A stretch of 64,000 nt of DNA. Origin: Alphaproteobacteria bacterium (lineage in GTDB: Bacteria > Pseudomonadota > Alphaproteobacteria > Rhodobacterales > Rhodobacteraceae). Where the stretch lies: the NCBI GenBank assembly GCA_030425395.1, contig JAUIAS010000012.1, forward strand, positions 29,408 through 93,407, written 5' to 3'. A model generated the notes under the pieces. The model was not told the origin of the DNA. It ran no database searches and was given only the letters and a program-made list of their open reading frames with translations. A program made the position numbers and the translations under genes. Of this stretch, positions 18,900 to 30,960 are shown piece after piece. Position 1 is the first letter of the stretch; each line of letters begins with the position of its first letter.

Positions 18900-18924
18900 T
18901 CGTCTCACCATTCCGGGCCGCCGT

Positions 18925-19488
18925 TTGGCGGCCCGCATCCTTTTGTGCCTGATTTTTGGCGCAGCAGGGGGCTTGCCTGTGGCGGCCCAAAACCTTGGCA
19001 CGGTGCAAAGCCCGATCCTCACGGTCGAATCGGACAGGCTTTTGATCGACAGCGCATTTGGCAAACGACTCGAACAGGAGTTCGAAGCCGATGGCGCGGT
19101 CCTTGCTGCGGAAAACCGCAGGATCGAAGCTGAATTGACAGCCGAGGAAAAAGATCTCACCGAACGCCGCCCATCAATGGATGCCGAGGCCTTTCGCGTG
19201 CTCGCGGATGCGTTCGACGAAAAGGTGCGGGAAATTCGCCGCACGCAGGACGCCAAGGCGCGCGAACTGACCCAACGCCGCGAAGCCAACCGCGTGGCTT
19301 ACCTTAATGCGGTGGCCCCTGTGCTTGAGCGTATGATGCGCGAATCCGGTGCCGCGGTCATTCTGGAACGCAGCAGCGTGTTTATCAGCGCGAACGTGAT
19401 CGACATCACCGATACCGCCATTGCCCGTATCGACAGTGTGCTGGGTGACGGCAGCCATCTGATCAAGCGGGACGAACAGGCCGAGTAA
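18925..19488 (+). CDS. OmpH/Skp-family periplasmic chaperone
   Basis: A holdase that escorts unfolded outer-membrane proteins to BamA. From a TTG at 18925 the 187-residue product has a clean signal peptide (MAARILLCLIFGAAGGLPVA then AQ) and the start of the OmpH domain, LGTVQSPILTVESDRLLIDS. A long charged coiled coil (about 55-130) forms the tentacles. No ATG is available: a TTG at 18853 inside bamA is the alternative and would add 24 residues before the signal peptide. The gene sits directly behind bamA, as in most proteobacteria. In the usual order lpxD would follow; here fabZ does. Confidence 0.88.
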   Translation: MAARILLCLIFGAAGGLPVAAQNLGTVQSPILTVESDRLLIDSAFGKRLEQEFEADGAVLAAENRRIEAELTAEEKDLTERRPSMDAEAFRVLADAFDEKVREIRRTQDAKARELTQRREANRVAYLNAVAPVLERMMRESGAAVILERSSVFISANVIDITDTAIARIDSVLGDGSHLIKRDEQAE

Positions 19489-19569
19489 CGCGCAGATGCT
19501 TGCCCAATTGCGCGTGGGTTGCTAGGGACTTGGCCCAAGTTAAACACAACAGCGCGGAAAGACCTGACC

Positions 19570-20034
19570 ATGACGAATGACCTGAAAAGCGCGGACATTT
19601 CCCTGATCCAGCGGATCATTCCTCATCGTTATCCATTTCTTCTGGTGGATCGCGTTGTTGATATCGACGGCTATACCTCGGCCACGGGGATCAAGAACGT
19701 CACCATGAACGAACCCCATTTTCAGGGGCACTTTCCCGGAAACCCCGTGATGCCCGGCGTTACAATCGTCGAAGCGATGGCCCAGACCGCCGCCGTGATG
19801 GTGGGGGTGGCTATGGACTATGCCGATCGCAATTTGCAGGTCTATTTCATGGCAATCGACAAGTGCAAATTCCGCCGCATGGTCCGGCCCGGAGATCAGT
19901 TGGAACTGCGCCTGACCACGCAGCGCGGCAAACCCGGCGCGCGGGTCTGGAAGTTCTCCGGCGTTGCCACCGTCGATGGTGAAATGGCCGCCGAAGCAGA
20001 ATTTACCGCGATGATGGAGCAACCCGCCGGATGA
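19570..20034 (+). CDS. fabZ: 3-hydroxyacyl-ACP dehydratase FabZ
   Basis: Dehydrates 3-hydroxyacyl-ACP in fatty-acid elongation and competes with LpxA for the hydroxyacyl substrate. The 154-residue hot-dog protein has [16 protein letters not shown] and the active-site helix [19 protein letters not shown] with catalytic His and Glu. ATG 19570 has GGAAAG upstream; the 17 extra open codons before it are not conserved in type. It overlaps lpxA by four bases (ATGA). Confidence 0.97.
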   Translation: MTNDLKSADISLIQRIIPHRYPFLLVDRVVDIDGYTSATGIKNVTMNEPHFQGHFPGNPVMPGVTIVEAMAQTAAVMVGVAMDYADRNLQVYFMAIDKCKFRRMVRPGDQLELRLTTQRGKPGARVWKFSGVATVDGEMAAEAEFTAMMEQPAG

Positions 20035-20816
20035 GCCCCAAAATCCACCCTTCTGCCGTGATCGAAGACGGTGCCCGCATTGGTGCGGATTGTACCATTG
20101 GTCCATTCTGCCTTGTTGGCGCAGATGTGACGCTTGGTGATCGCGTGACGCTGAAATCGCATGTTGTCGTCACTGGCAATACCATCATTGGCGAGGATAC
20201 CGAAATCTATGCCTTCGCTGTCATCGGCGAGGTTCCGCAAGACAAGAAATACAAGGGCGAGGAAAGCCGCCTGATCGTCGGTGCGCGCAATCGTATCCGT
20301 GAACACGTTACCATGAACGGTGGCACCGAAGGCGGCGGCGGTGTGACCCGCGTCGGCGATGACGGGCTGTTCATGGCAGGGTGCCACATCGCCCATGACG
20401 CGCAGGTCGCGAACCGCGTCATCGTCGTCAACAATGCCGCCGTTGCCGGGCATTGCATTCTGGAAGACGATGTATTGGTCGGCGGGCTGGCTGGGTTGCA
20501 CCAGTTTGTGCGCATCGGGCGTGGTGCGATCATCGGCGCGATGGCCAAGGTCACCAACGATGTGATGCCCTATGGGCTGGTGCAGGGCCCGCGCGGCGAA
20601 CTGGACGGTCTCAACCTTGTCGGGTTGAAGCGCCGGGGTGTCAGCCGCGAAGACATAACCGCGTTGCGCGCCGCCTTCCAGATGCTGGCGCAGGGCGAAG
20701 GCACCTTCAAGGATCGGGCTGAAAGGCTGGGCGATGAAACAAACAGCGACTATGTGCGCGACATCGCTGAATTCATTCTCAGCGAAAGCGACCGGTCTTT
20801 CCTGACTCCGAAATGA
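20031..20816 (+). CDS. lpxA: UDP-N-acetylglucosamine O-acyltransferase
   Basis: First enzyme of lipid A synthesis: adds a 3-hydroxyacyl chain to UDP-GlcNAc. The 261-residue left-handed beta-helix protein begins with hexapeptide repeats ([20 protein letters not shown]). It carries the LpxA motif [20 protein letters not shown] with the catalytic His and [20 protein letters not shown], followed by a helical C-terminus. Start and stop both overlap neighbours by four bases, so fabZ-lpxA-lpxI are translationally coupled. Confidence 0.97.
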   Translation: MSPKIHPSAVIEDGARIGADCTIGPFCLVGADVTLGDRVTLKSHVVVTGNTIIGEDTEIYAFAVIGEVPQDKKYKGEESRLIVGARNRIREHVTMNGGTEGGGGVTRVGDDGLFMAGCHIAHDAQVANRVIVVNNAAVAGHCILEDDVLVGGLAGLHQFVRIGRGAIIGAMAKVTNDVMPYGLVQGPRGELDGLNLVGLKRRGVSREDITALRAAFQMLAQGEGTFKDRAERLGDETNSDYVRDIAEFILSESDRSFLTPK

Positions 20817-21640
20817 CCGCGCGTCTTGCGTTGATCGCCGGGCAGGGGGATCTGCCCGCCGCTCTCTACGGGGCATTGGATGCCCCTCCGATGGTCTGTG
20901 CGGTGATGGGACATGAACCAAATTCCCTGACCCCGGACTGGATTTTCAGACTGGAAACGCTGGGCAGCCTGATCAACGATCTGGCGGCGGGCGAGGTGAG
21001 CGAGGTGTGCCTGTGCGGGAGCATCCGCCGGCCCCAGATTGACCCTGCCGCCATTGACGCGGCGACCTTTCCGCTGATCCCGGCGCTGCAGGCCGCGCTG
21101 GCTGCGGGTGACGACGGTGCCTTGCGCGCGGTCATGGCCTTGTTCGAAGAACGGGGCCTCAAGATACGGGCCGCCCATGAAATTGCGCCGTCGCTGCTTG
21201 CTCCGTTGGGAATACTTGGTGCGATGCCGTCCGATCCATCGCTTGATGCCGATCTTGCGGCGGCGCGGCTGGCGTTGCAGGACATGGGCAGCGGCGATAT
21301 CGGACAGGCGGTCGTGGCGCGCGACGGGAAGGTGATTGCCCGTGAAGACGCGCGCGGCACTGATGCGATGTTGGCCGATCTTTCCCAACCAGACAGCGAC
21401 ACCGGCGATCCACGGGGCAAGGGGGGCGTTTTGATCAAGGCACCCAAGCCGGGGCAGGATCTCCGCGCTGATCTGCCCACCATCGGCCCGGATACAGCGA
21501 CCGGCGCGCAGGGCGCAGGGCTGCGCGGCATTGCCGTGGCCGCAGGTGCGACCCTTGTTCTGGATCGTGCCAGCCTCGCACATGCCTGTGACAAGCGCGG
21601 GCTTTTTCTCTGCGGGGTCGATGCATGCATGTTTTCGTGA
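20813..21640 (+). CDS. lpxI: UDP-2,3-diacylglucosamine pyrophosphatase LpxI
   Basis: Hydrolyses UDP-2,3-diacylglucosamine to lipid X, the step done by LpxH in Gammaproteobacteria. The 275-residue protein is of the LpxI (former DUF1009) type. It starts ARLALIAGQGDLPAALYGAL and has EVCLCGSIRRPQID, followed by the catalytic-domain segments IAREDARGTDAML, GGVLIKAPKPGQDLRADLPT and IGPDTATGAQGAGLRGIAVA. It overlaps lpxA by four bases and lpxB by sixteen. Confidence 0.94.
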   Translation: MTARLALIAGQGDLPAALYGALDAPPMVCAVMGHEPNSLTPDWIFRLETLGSLINDLAAGEVSEVCLCGSIRRPQIDPAAIDAATFPLIPALQAALAAGDDGALRAVMALFEERGLKIRAAHEIAPSLLAPLGILGAMPSDPSLDADLAAARLALQDMGSGDIGQAVVARDGKVIAREDARGTDAMLADLSQPDSDTGDPRGKGGVLIKAPKPGQDLRADLPTIGPDTATGAQGAGLRGIAVAAGATLVLDRASLAHACDKRGLFLCGVDACMFS

Positions 21641-22773
21641 TCGCGGGCGAACCCTCGGGGGATCGCCTCGGCACGGCCCTGATGGCGGGATTAAAGGCTT
21701 TGGTGCCGGGTATCCGGTTTTCCGGCGTGGGCGGCGCGGGCATGGCGGGCGAGGGGCTTTCGAGCCTGTTTCCCATGGACGAATTGTCGGTGATGGGCAT
21801 CGCCGAGATATTGCCGAAATACCGTCACCTCAAACGCCGTATCGCGCAAACCGCGCGGGCAGTCATCGACACCGCGCCCGACGTTCTGATCACCATAGAC
21901 AGCCCGGATTTCTGCCTGCGTGTGGCCCGGCAGGTCAAAGCGGCATCGGATATTCGCACCGTGCATTACGTCGCCCCGACGGTTTGGGCATGGCGTCCGG
22001 GACGCGCGCAGAAAATGGCGCAGGTGATTGACCATGTGCTTGCCTTGTTCCCGTTTGAGCCTCCGCTGATGCAGGCCGCGGGTATGCGGTGCGATTTTGT
22101 CGGACATCCGGTTGTGGCCGAGCCGGTCCCCTCGGCGCAGGATCAGGCGGCGTTGCGTGCCCGGTTTGATCTGGGCGAGGCACCGGTTCTTCTGGCTTTG
22201 CCCGGATCGCGGCGCGGAGAGGTCGGACGCCTTGCCCCCGTCTTTGGGGCGGCGATAGACCGCTACTTGGCCGCACGCCCGGATATGCGGGTCATTGTGC
22301 CTGCCGCAGGCCCGGTGGCACATGTGGTGCGTGATCTGACGGCGGACTGGCCCGGGTCCGCAATCGTCCTTGATCCGGCAGAGCATGACGATTTTCCAAC
22401 GCTCAAACGCGGTGCCTTTGGCGCGGCGGAGCTGGCGCTGGCCGCGTCGGGGACGGTTTCTCTCGAACTGGCGGCGGCTGCGACACCGATGGTTATCGCT
22501 TACCGCTTCAACTGGCTCAGCTGGCAGATCATCAGCCGCATGGCCATTGTCGATACTGTCACCTTGGTAAATCTGGTCAGCGACACGCGTGTCGTGCCCG
22601 AATGCCTTGGTCCCGCCTGCACCGCTGAAAACATCGCCAAGGCTCTGGATGATGTCGCCCGGTCCCCTGATCTGCAACGTGACGCGATGGCGTTGACCAT
22701 GCAACGGCTGGGGCAGGACGGACAGGCCCCCGGTCTGCGCGCGGCGCACGCGGTTCTTGATGGGTTGTCCTGA
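21625..22773 (+). CDS. lpxB: Lipid-A-disaccharide synthase
   Basis: Condenses lipid X with UDP-2,3-diacylglucosamine to the beta-1,6 disaccharide core of lipid A. The 382-residue GT19 enzyme starts HVFVIAGEPSGDRLGTALM. It has FSGVGGAGMAGEG, the VHYVAPTVWAWRPGRAQKMA segment, LLALPGSRRGEVGRL and ELALAASGTVSLELAAAATP. The ATG lies inside the end of lpxI, as is common for this pair. It is the last gene of the cluster. The 122 bases to the convergent mnmA contain no strong intrinsic terminator that I can see. Confidence 0.96.
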   Translation: MHVFVIAGEPSGDRLGTALMAGLKALVPGIRFSGVGGAGMAGEGLSSLFPMDELSVMGIAEILPKYRHLKRRIAQTARAVIDTAPDVLITIDSPDFCLRVARQVKAASDIRTVHYVAPTVWAWRPGRAQKMAQVIDHVLALFPFEPPLMQAAGMRCDFVGHPVVAEPVPSAQDQAALRARFDLGEAPVLLALPGSRRGEVGRLAPVFGAAIDRYLAARPDMRVIVPAAGPVAHVVRDLTADWPGSAIVLDPAEHDDFPTLKRGAFGAAELALAASGTVSLELAAAATPMVIAYRFNWLSWQIISRMAIVDTVTLVNLVSDTRVVPECLGPACTAENIAKALDDVARSPDLQRDAMALTMQRLGQDGQAPGLRAAHAVLDGLS

Positions 22774-22895
22774 CGCGCGGCCCGTCCAATCGCCCGCGTC
22801 GCGCGACAGGTTAACGTAAACACCAGCGCGCCAGCGCTGACCCGTTCACAAACGTGGCGTCAGGCGGGCGTATTCTCGGGACTGGAACGCGATGC

Positions 22896-24062
22896 CTAAG
22901 ACGATGCTTCTGTGGTCCGGGGCTTTGGTTTGATCCAGCCGCCGCCAAAGATCCGCGTGCCGCCCGTTTCATAGAATACGCAGGCCTGTCCGGGCGACAC
23001 ACCTTCCTCTGCATTCAGCAATTCGACCTCGGCCTCGGTGGCTGAAATCGGACGGACGATTGCTTCGCGCGGGGGGCGCGTGGACCGCACCTTGACCGAC
23101 AGATGCCATTCCGCCCGGCTGTCGAACGGTTCATCACCCAGCCAATTAATCTCGCGCACCGGGATGGTGCGGGTAGCCAGCATATGCTTGGGGCCGACGA
23201 TGACCTGCCGGTTTTCAACGTCCAGACGCACCACATACAGCGGATCGGCCAATCCGCCGATCCCCAGCCCGCGCCGTTGACCGATCGTGTAATGCAGCAC
23301 ACCATTGTGCTGGCCCAGAACGCGGCCATCGGCATGGACGATATCGCCGGGTTCCGCAGAGCCGGGACGCAGCTTTTCGATCACGGCGGCATAATTGCCA
23401 TCAGGGACAAAGCAGATGTCCTGACTGTCGGGTTTGTCCGCCACCGCCAAACCATATTGCGCGGCCATTTCGCGGGTGGCGTGTTTGGACGGAAGGTGTC
23501 CCAGAGGAAACCGGAGGTAGGCCAATTGATCCGGGGTGGTTGAGAACAGGAAATAGGACTGGTCGCGGTTGGCGTCTTCTGCGCAATGAAGCTCGGGACC
23601 GTTTGCCCCCTCCTTGCGTTGAATGTAATGGCCGGTTGCCATGCAGTCGGCCTCGAGATCGCGGGCGGTCTCAAGCAGATCCTTGAACTTGACGCGTTCG
23701 TTACAGCGGATACAGGGCACGGGCGTTGCACCGGCAAGATAGCTGTCGGCAAATTCGTCGATCACCGCGTCACGGAAGATGTTTTCGTAATCCAGCACGT
23801 AATGGGGAAATCCGCGTTCCTGGGCCACGCGTCGGGCATCGTGAATGTCGATCCCCGCGCAGCAGGCCCCCTTTTTCGCCAGTGCCGCACCGTGGTCATA
23901 CAGTTGCAGCGTCACCCCCACGACGTCATACCCCTGGTTGGCCAGATGGGCCGCAACCACGGAACTGTCGACGCCGCCGGACATGGCCACAACAACGCGC
24001 GTTTCCGATGGCGGTTTGGCAAATCCAAGCGAATTGACCGGATGCGGAGTATCAAGCGGCAT
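22896..24062 (-). CDS. mnmA: tRNA-specific 2-thiouridylase
   Basis: Thiolates U34 of tRNAs for Lys, Glu and Gln. The 388-residue protein has the ATP PP-loop [20 protein letters not shown] near residue 25. The catalytic cysteine pair is present: one in [14 protein letters not shown], the second in [21 protein letters not shown] and the C-terminal barrel with [10 protein letters not shown] are also seen. ATG 24062 has AAGGGAA upstream. It is divergent from sciP with 132 bases between the starts. Confidence 0.96.
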   Translation of the reverse strand: MPLDTPHPVNSLGFAKPPSETRVVVAMSGGVDSSVVAAHLANQGYDVVGVTLQLYDHGAALAKKGACCAGIDIHDARRVAQERGFPHYVLDYENIFRDAVIDEFADSYLAGATPVPCIRCNERVKFKDLLETARDLEADCMATGHYIQRKEGANGPELHCAEDANRDQSYFLFSTTPDQLAYLRFPLGHLPSKHATREMAAQYGLAVADKPDSQDICFVPDGNYAAVIEKLRPGSAEPGDIVHADGRVLGQHNGVLHYTIGQRRGLGIGGLADPLYVVRLDVENRQVIVGPKHMLATRTIPVREINWLGDEPFDSRAEWHLSVKVRSTRPPREAIVRPISATEAEVELLNAEEGVSPGQACVFYETGGTRIFGGGWIKPKPRTTEASS

Positions 24063-24194
24063 GGGGTGTTCCCTTCGGGACGCGGGGTGGGTTCGTCAGA
24101 ATATAGGAAAATCCTAAATACTCTCAAGACCGGGCTTCACGCCCCATTAAAGGGTCTGGCGCAGTCTGCAACCGCCGAAACAGGATGACCCGAT

Positions 24195-24485
24195 ATGTTT
24201 CTAAAGAAAATAGATGGAAAACGGGCCGTGCGCTTGCCCGATGGCCGTGTTCTGACCCGAGCCGACCTGCCGCCACCGGATACGGTTCGATGGGTGGCAT
24301 CGCGCAAGGCTGCGGTTGTGCGCGGCGTGGCGCATGGGCTGCTGACCGAAAAACAAGCCATGGAACGCTATGGTCTGAGCGCCGAAGAATTCATGTCCTG
24401 GGTTGAGGCGGTTGCCTCGCACGGGGAACAGGCGCTCAAGACGACCAAGCTGCGGGTGTATCGCAAATCAGATAGACAACCCTAA
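24195..24485 (+). CDS. sciP: DUF1153 protein, SciP-type inhibitor of CtrA
   Basis: In Caulobacter the DUF1153 protein SciP binds CtrA and blocks transcription from CtrA promoters. This 96-residue protein has the family core: RAVRLPDGRVLTRADLPPPD followed by TVRWVASRKAAVVRGVAHG, then a helix-turn-helix-like LTEKQAMERYGLSAEEFMSW. ATG 24195 has AGGATGA upstream. The ctrA gene begins 94 bases downstream on the same strand, so inhibitor and target are direct neighbours. The family assignment is from residue pattern; the function is taken from the Caulobacter member. Confidence 0.88.
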   Translation: MFLKKIDGKRAVRLPDGRVLTRADLPPPDTVRWVASRKAAVVRGVAHGLLTEKQAMERYGLSAEEFMSWVEAVASHGEQALKTTKLRVYRKSDRQP

Positions 24486-24511
24486 GTTGTTTCGCTAAAG
24501 TCGTACACAAG

Positions 24512-24527
24512 GTAACCGTCGGTTAAC
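24512..24527 (+). promoter_or_regulatory. Candidate CtrA-binding site in front of ctrA
   Basis: GTAA, seven bases, TTAAC (24512-24527) matches the CtrA consensus TTAA-N7-TTAAC with one mismatch. It is itself a near palindrome (GGTAACCgtcGGTTAACC). It lies 53 bases before the ctrA start, where an autoregulatory site would be expected, and just after sciP. Confidence 0.5.
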
Positions 24528-24579
24528 CTCTTTGCCCCAGATTTATCTGCGGACATCGCCACCCGAGGGAGAGTGCAGA

Positions 24580-29599
<5,020 letters not shown>

Positions 29600-29644
29600 C
29601 CTTTTCCCATGTTTTGTTCCAAGAAATTGAGAATGTTCCGGTTT

Positions 29645-29659
29645 GTTCTCAAAAAGTTC
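29645..29659 (+). promoter_or_regulatory. LexA-type operator (GTTC-N7-GTTC)
   Basis: GTTC-tcaaaaa-GTTC is an exact match to the direct-repeat SOS box described for Rhodobacter-type LexA. A further GTTC lies six bases before it (29635-29638). The site is 66 bases upstream of the ATG of a 40-residue gene and 45 bases after recG, so the small gene is the natural target. Confidence 0.6.
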
Positions 29660-29682
29660 TTTACAGGATGTCCGGAAAATGA

Positions 29683-29697
29683 GAACAAAGAGTTAAC
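29683..29697 (-). promoter_or_regulatory. Second, imperfect LexA-type half-site pair
   Basis: GAAC-aaagagt-TAAC, read on the minus strand as GTTA-N7-GTTC, differs from the operator by one base. Together with the first site it forms a ten-base inverted repeat (TTTGTTCTCA at 29642-29651, TGAGAACAAA at 29680-29689). This would place two LexA dimers around the small-gene promoter. Confidence 0.35.
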
Positions 29698-29724
29698 AAA
29701 GTTCTGATTAACCGGAGTGACACG

Positions 29725-29847
29725 ATGTTCCATGATCTAAAAGCAGTCTTCCAGCGCGCGCAGCCTACGCTGCTTCAGGACATGGCCGGTGTGACGGCTC
29801 TGGTGGTGATGTTGCTGACCGCGTTGCATCTGCCCAATCTGTTCTGA
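29725..29847 (+). CDS. 40-residue membrane peptide under a LexA-type operator
   Basis: ATG 29725 with CGGAGTGA eight bases upstream opens a 40-codon frame: MFHDLKAVFQRAQPTLLQDM, then a single hydrophobic helix (about residues 21-38, AGVTALVVMLLTALHL), ending NLF-stop. A charged amphipathic head followed by one transmembrane helix resembles small inner-membrane peptides. The exact GTTC-N7-GTTC box upstream suggests SOS control, as for the E. coli TisB peptide, though there is no sequence similarity to TisB that I can see. An equally plausible view is a conserved small envelope protein like the one before bamA. Confidence 0.68.
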   Translation: MFHDLKAVFQRAQPTLLQDMAGVTALVVMLLTALHLPNLF

Positions 29848-30022
29848 CGTCGGATTTCTGCCTGCGGCCTCACTGCTCGTAATCCGGGGGAAGTGTCCCA
29901 ATCCGTCACTGCCCGACGGCCCCCGTAACCACCCCGGCCCCCACCGGATCGGTTGAGCCTCACGCCAAGTGAGACGCACCACTTGCCGCCGCCGCCCCTG
30001 CCGGGTGTGCGGCGGTTTTTTT
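29848..30022 (+). ncRNA. Structured 3' segment or small RNA between the 40-aa gene and its terminator
   Basis: About 140 non-coding bases separate the small ORF from the terminator. Visible pairings are CGGGGG with CCCCCG enclosing AGTG/CACT (29888-29922), and two mutually exclusive hairpins: CTCAC-gccaa-GTGAG and CAAGTG-agacgcac-CACTTG. The second ends three bases before the terminator stem, so the element could switch between forms. I looked for SRP-RNA, tmRNA and RNase P landmarks and found none. It may be a 3'-UTR-derived regulatory RNA or just a stabilising tail. Confidence 0.35.
29989..30022 (+). terminator. Intrinsic terminator of the small-peptide transcript
   Basis: Stem CCGCCGC / GCGGCGG (29989-29995 and 30009-30015) followed by seven T residues. 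It lies 20 bases before the convergent iron-sulfur scaffold gene ends. Confidence 0.85.
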
Positions 30023-30042
30023 GTCGGGATTTGGTAAAGGCG

Positions 30043-30495
30043 TCAGGCGTGCTGGGCGGCTTCGGCCTGTTGCATGGCCGCGACAGAAGCATCGAGCGCA
30101 AGCAGGATCGAGGCATGCCGGTTCTTGTAGTCGCGGGCGGGACGCAGCACTTCCAGCCCGTCAAACGGGGCATCCGGTGTGGGCCCATCGGATTTGAGCA
30201 TTGCCTTGAGCTGATCGCGTGCGGTTTCAAGCTGCGCCCTTGTGGTGCCCAGAATGGCCGATCCAACGACCGAAGCGGCGGCCTGTCCCAGCGCGCACGC
30301 TTTGACGTCTTGCGCATACTCAGCCACGCGCCCGTCTTTGACACAGATATCCACCGTTACGGTCGATCCGCAGAGCGGCGATCGCTTCTTGACGGTGGCC
30401 TGCGGGGTTTCCAACCGGTCCAAATGCGGAATATCCGCCGCAAGCGCCAGAATGCGCGAGGAATACAATTTGATCAGATCGGTTTCGGCACTCAT
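30043..30495 (-). CDS. IscU/NifU-like iron-sulfur scaffold protein lacking one ligand cysteine
   Basis: This 150-residue protein is of the IscU/SufU fold. The first ligand cysteine is Cys42 in SPLCGSTVTV; the usual Asp after CG is Ser. The second is Cys67 in KACALGQAAASVVGSAI. The third cysteine, in the segment HCSILAEDA of E. coli IscU, aligns with NRHASILLALDA here, so it is replaced by Ala128. An extra Cys51 might compensate. It could be a degenerate scaffold or a specialised carrier. ATG 30495 has GGAG upstream; the much longer open frame covers antisense hisI. It is divergent from hisI, with 66 bases between the starts. Confidence 0.85.
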   Translation of the reverse strand: MSAETDLIKLYSSRILALAADIPHLDRLETPQATVKKRSPLCGSTVTVDICVKDGRVAEYAQDVKACALGQAAASVVGSAILGTTRAQLETARDQLKAMLKSDGPTPDAPFDGLEVLRPARDYKNRHASILLALDASVAAMQQAEAAQHA

Positions 30496-30561
30496 GGCTT
30501 TTCTCCGCAACGTCTTTCCCATAGATAGTCGAGCGCCCGCCCAATGCAAAAGGTTTCTGCC

Positions 30562-30924
30562 ATGTCTTTCGATCCGACGACGCTTGTCTATGATTCCAAA
30601 GGGTTGATCCCTTGTATCGCACAAGATGAGGCCACCGGCGAGGTGCTGATGATGGCGTGGATGAACGCGGAGTCCGTGCGCCGCACGCTTGAAACCGGGC
30701 GCGTTACCTATTGGAGCCGTTCGCGCGCATCCTTCTGGATCAAGGGGGAAAGCTCGGGTCATGTTCAGGAACTGGTGTCGCTGCGGGTGGATTGTGATCG
30801 CGATTGCCTGTTGGCTGTCGTTCATCAAACCGGGCCTGCATGCCATACCAACCGTCGCAGTTGTTTTTATCGTGACGTGGCACCTGACGGGCAAGAGACG
30901 GAGCTGATGGCACCCATGGCGTAA
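30562..30924 (+). CDS. hisI: Phosphoribosyl-AMP cyclohydrolase
   Basis: Third step of histidine synthesis: opens the adenine ring of PR-AMP. It is a stand-alone enzyme (no HisE fusion) of 120 residues. It shows [39 protein letters not shown], the metal-binding [20 protein letters not shown] and SCFYR. ATG 30562 with AAAGG upstream starts the family N-terminus ([11 protein letters not shown]); ATG 30544 in frame would add six residues. A dispersed-repeat fragment follows the stop. Confidence 0.95.
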   Translation: MSFDPTTLVYDSKGLIPCIAQDEATGEVLMMAWMNAESVRRTLETGRVTYWSRSRASFWIKGESSGHVQELVSLRVDCDRDCLLAVVHQTGPACHTNRRSCFYRDVAPDGQETELMAPMA

Positions 30925-30925
30925 T

Positions 30926-30948
30926 GGGTATTTGACACGAGAAAGAAG
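30926..30948. repeat. Dispersed intergenic repeat, copy C (short)
   Basis: GGGTATTTGACACGAGAAAG continues to AAG, two bases after the hisI stop. It is the reverse-complement form of the CTTTCTCGTTTCAAATACCC half seen at 11171 and 53760. No GC stem accompanies it. It fills the convergent gap between hisI and the GluQ-RS fusion. Confidence 0.6.
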
Positions 30949-30960
30949 CCAAGACGCTGG

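Noticed and set aside
29848..30022. SRP (4.5S) RNA gene
   Set aside because: The conserved helix-8 signature with the GGAA tetraloop context (CCGGAAGG and AGCAGCC) is absent on both strands.
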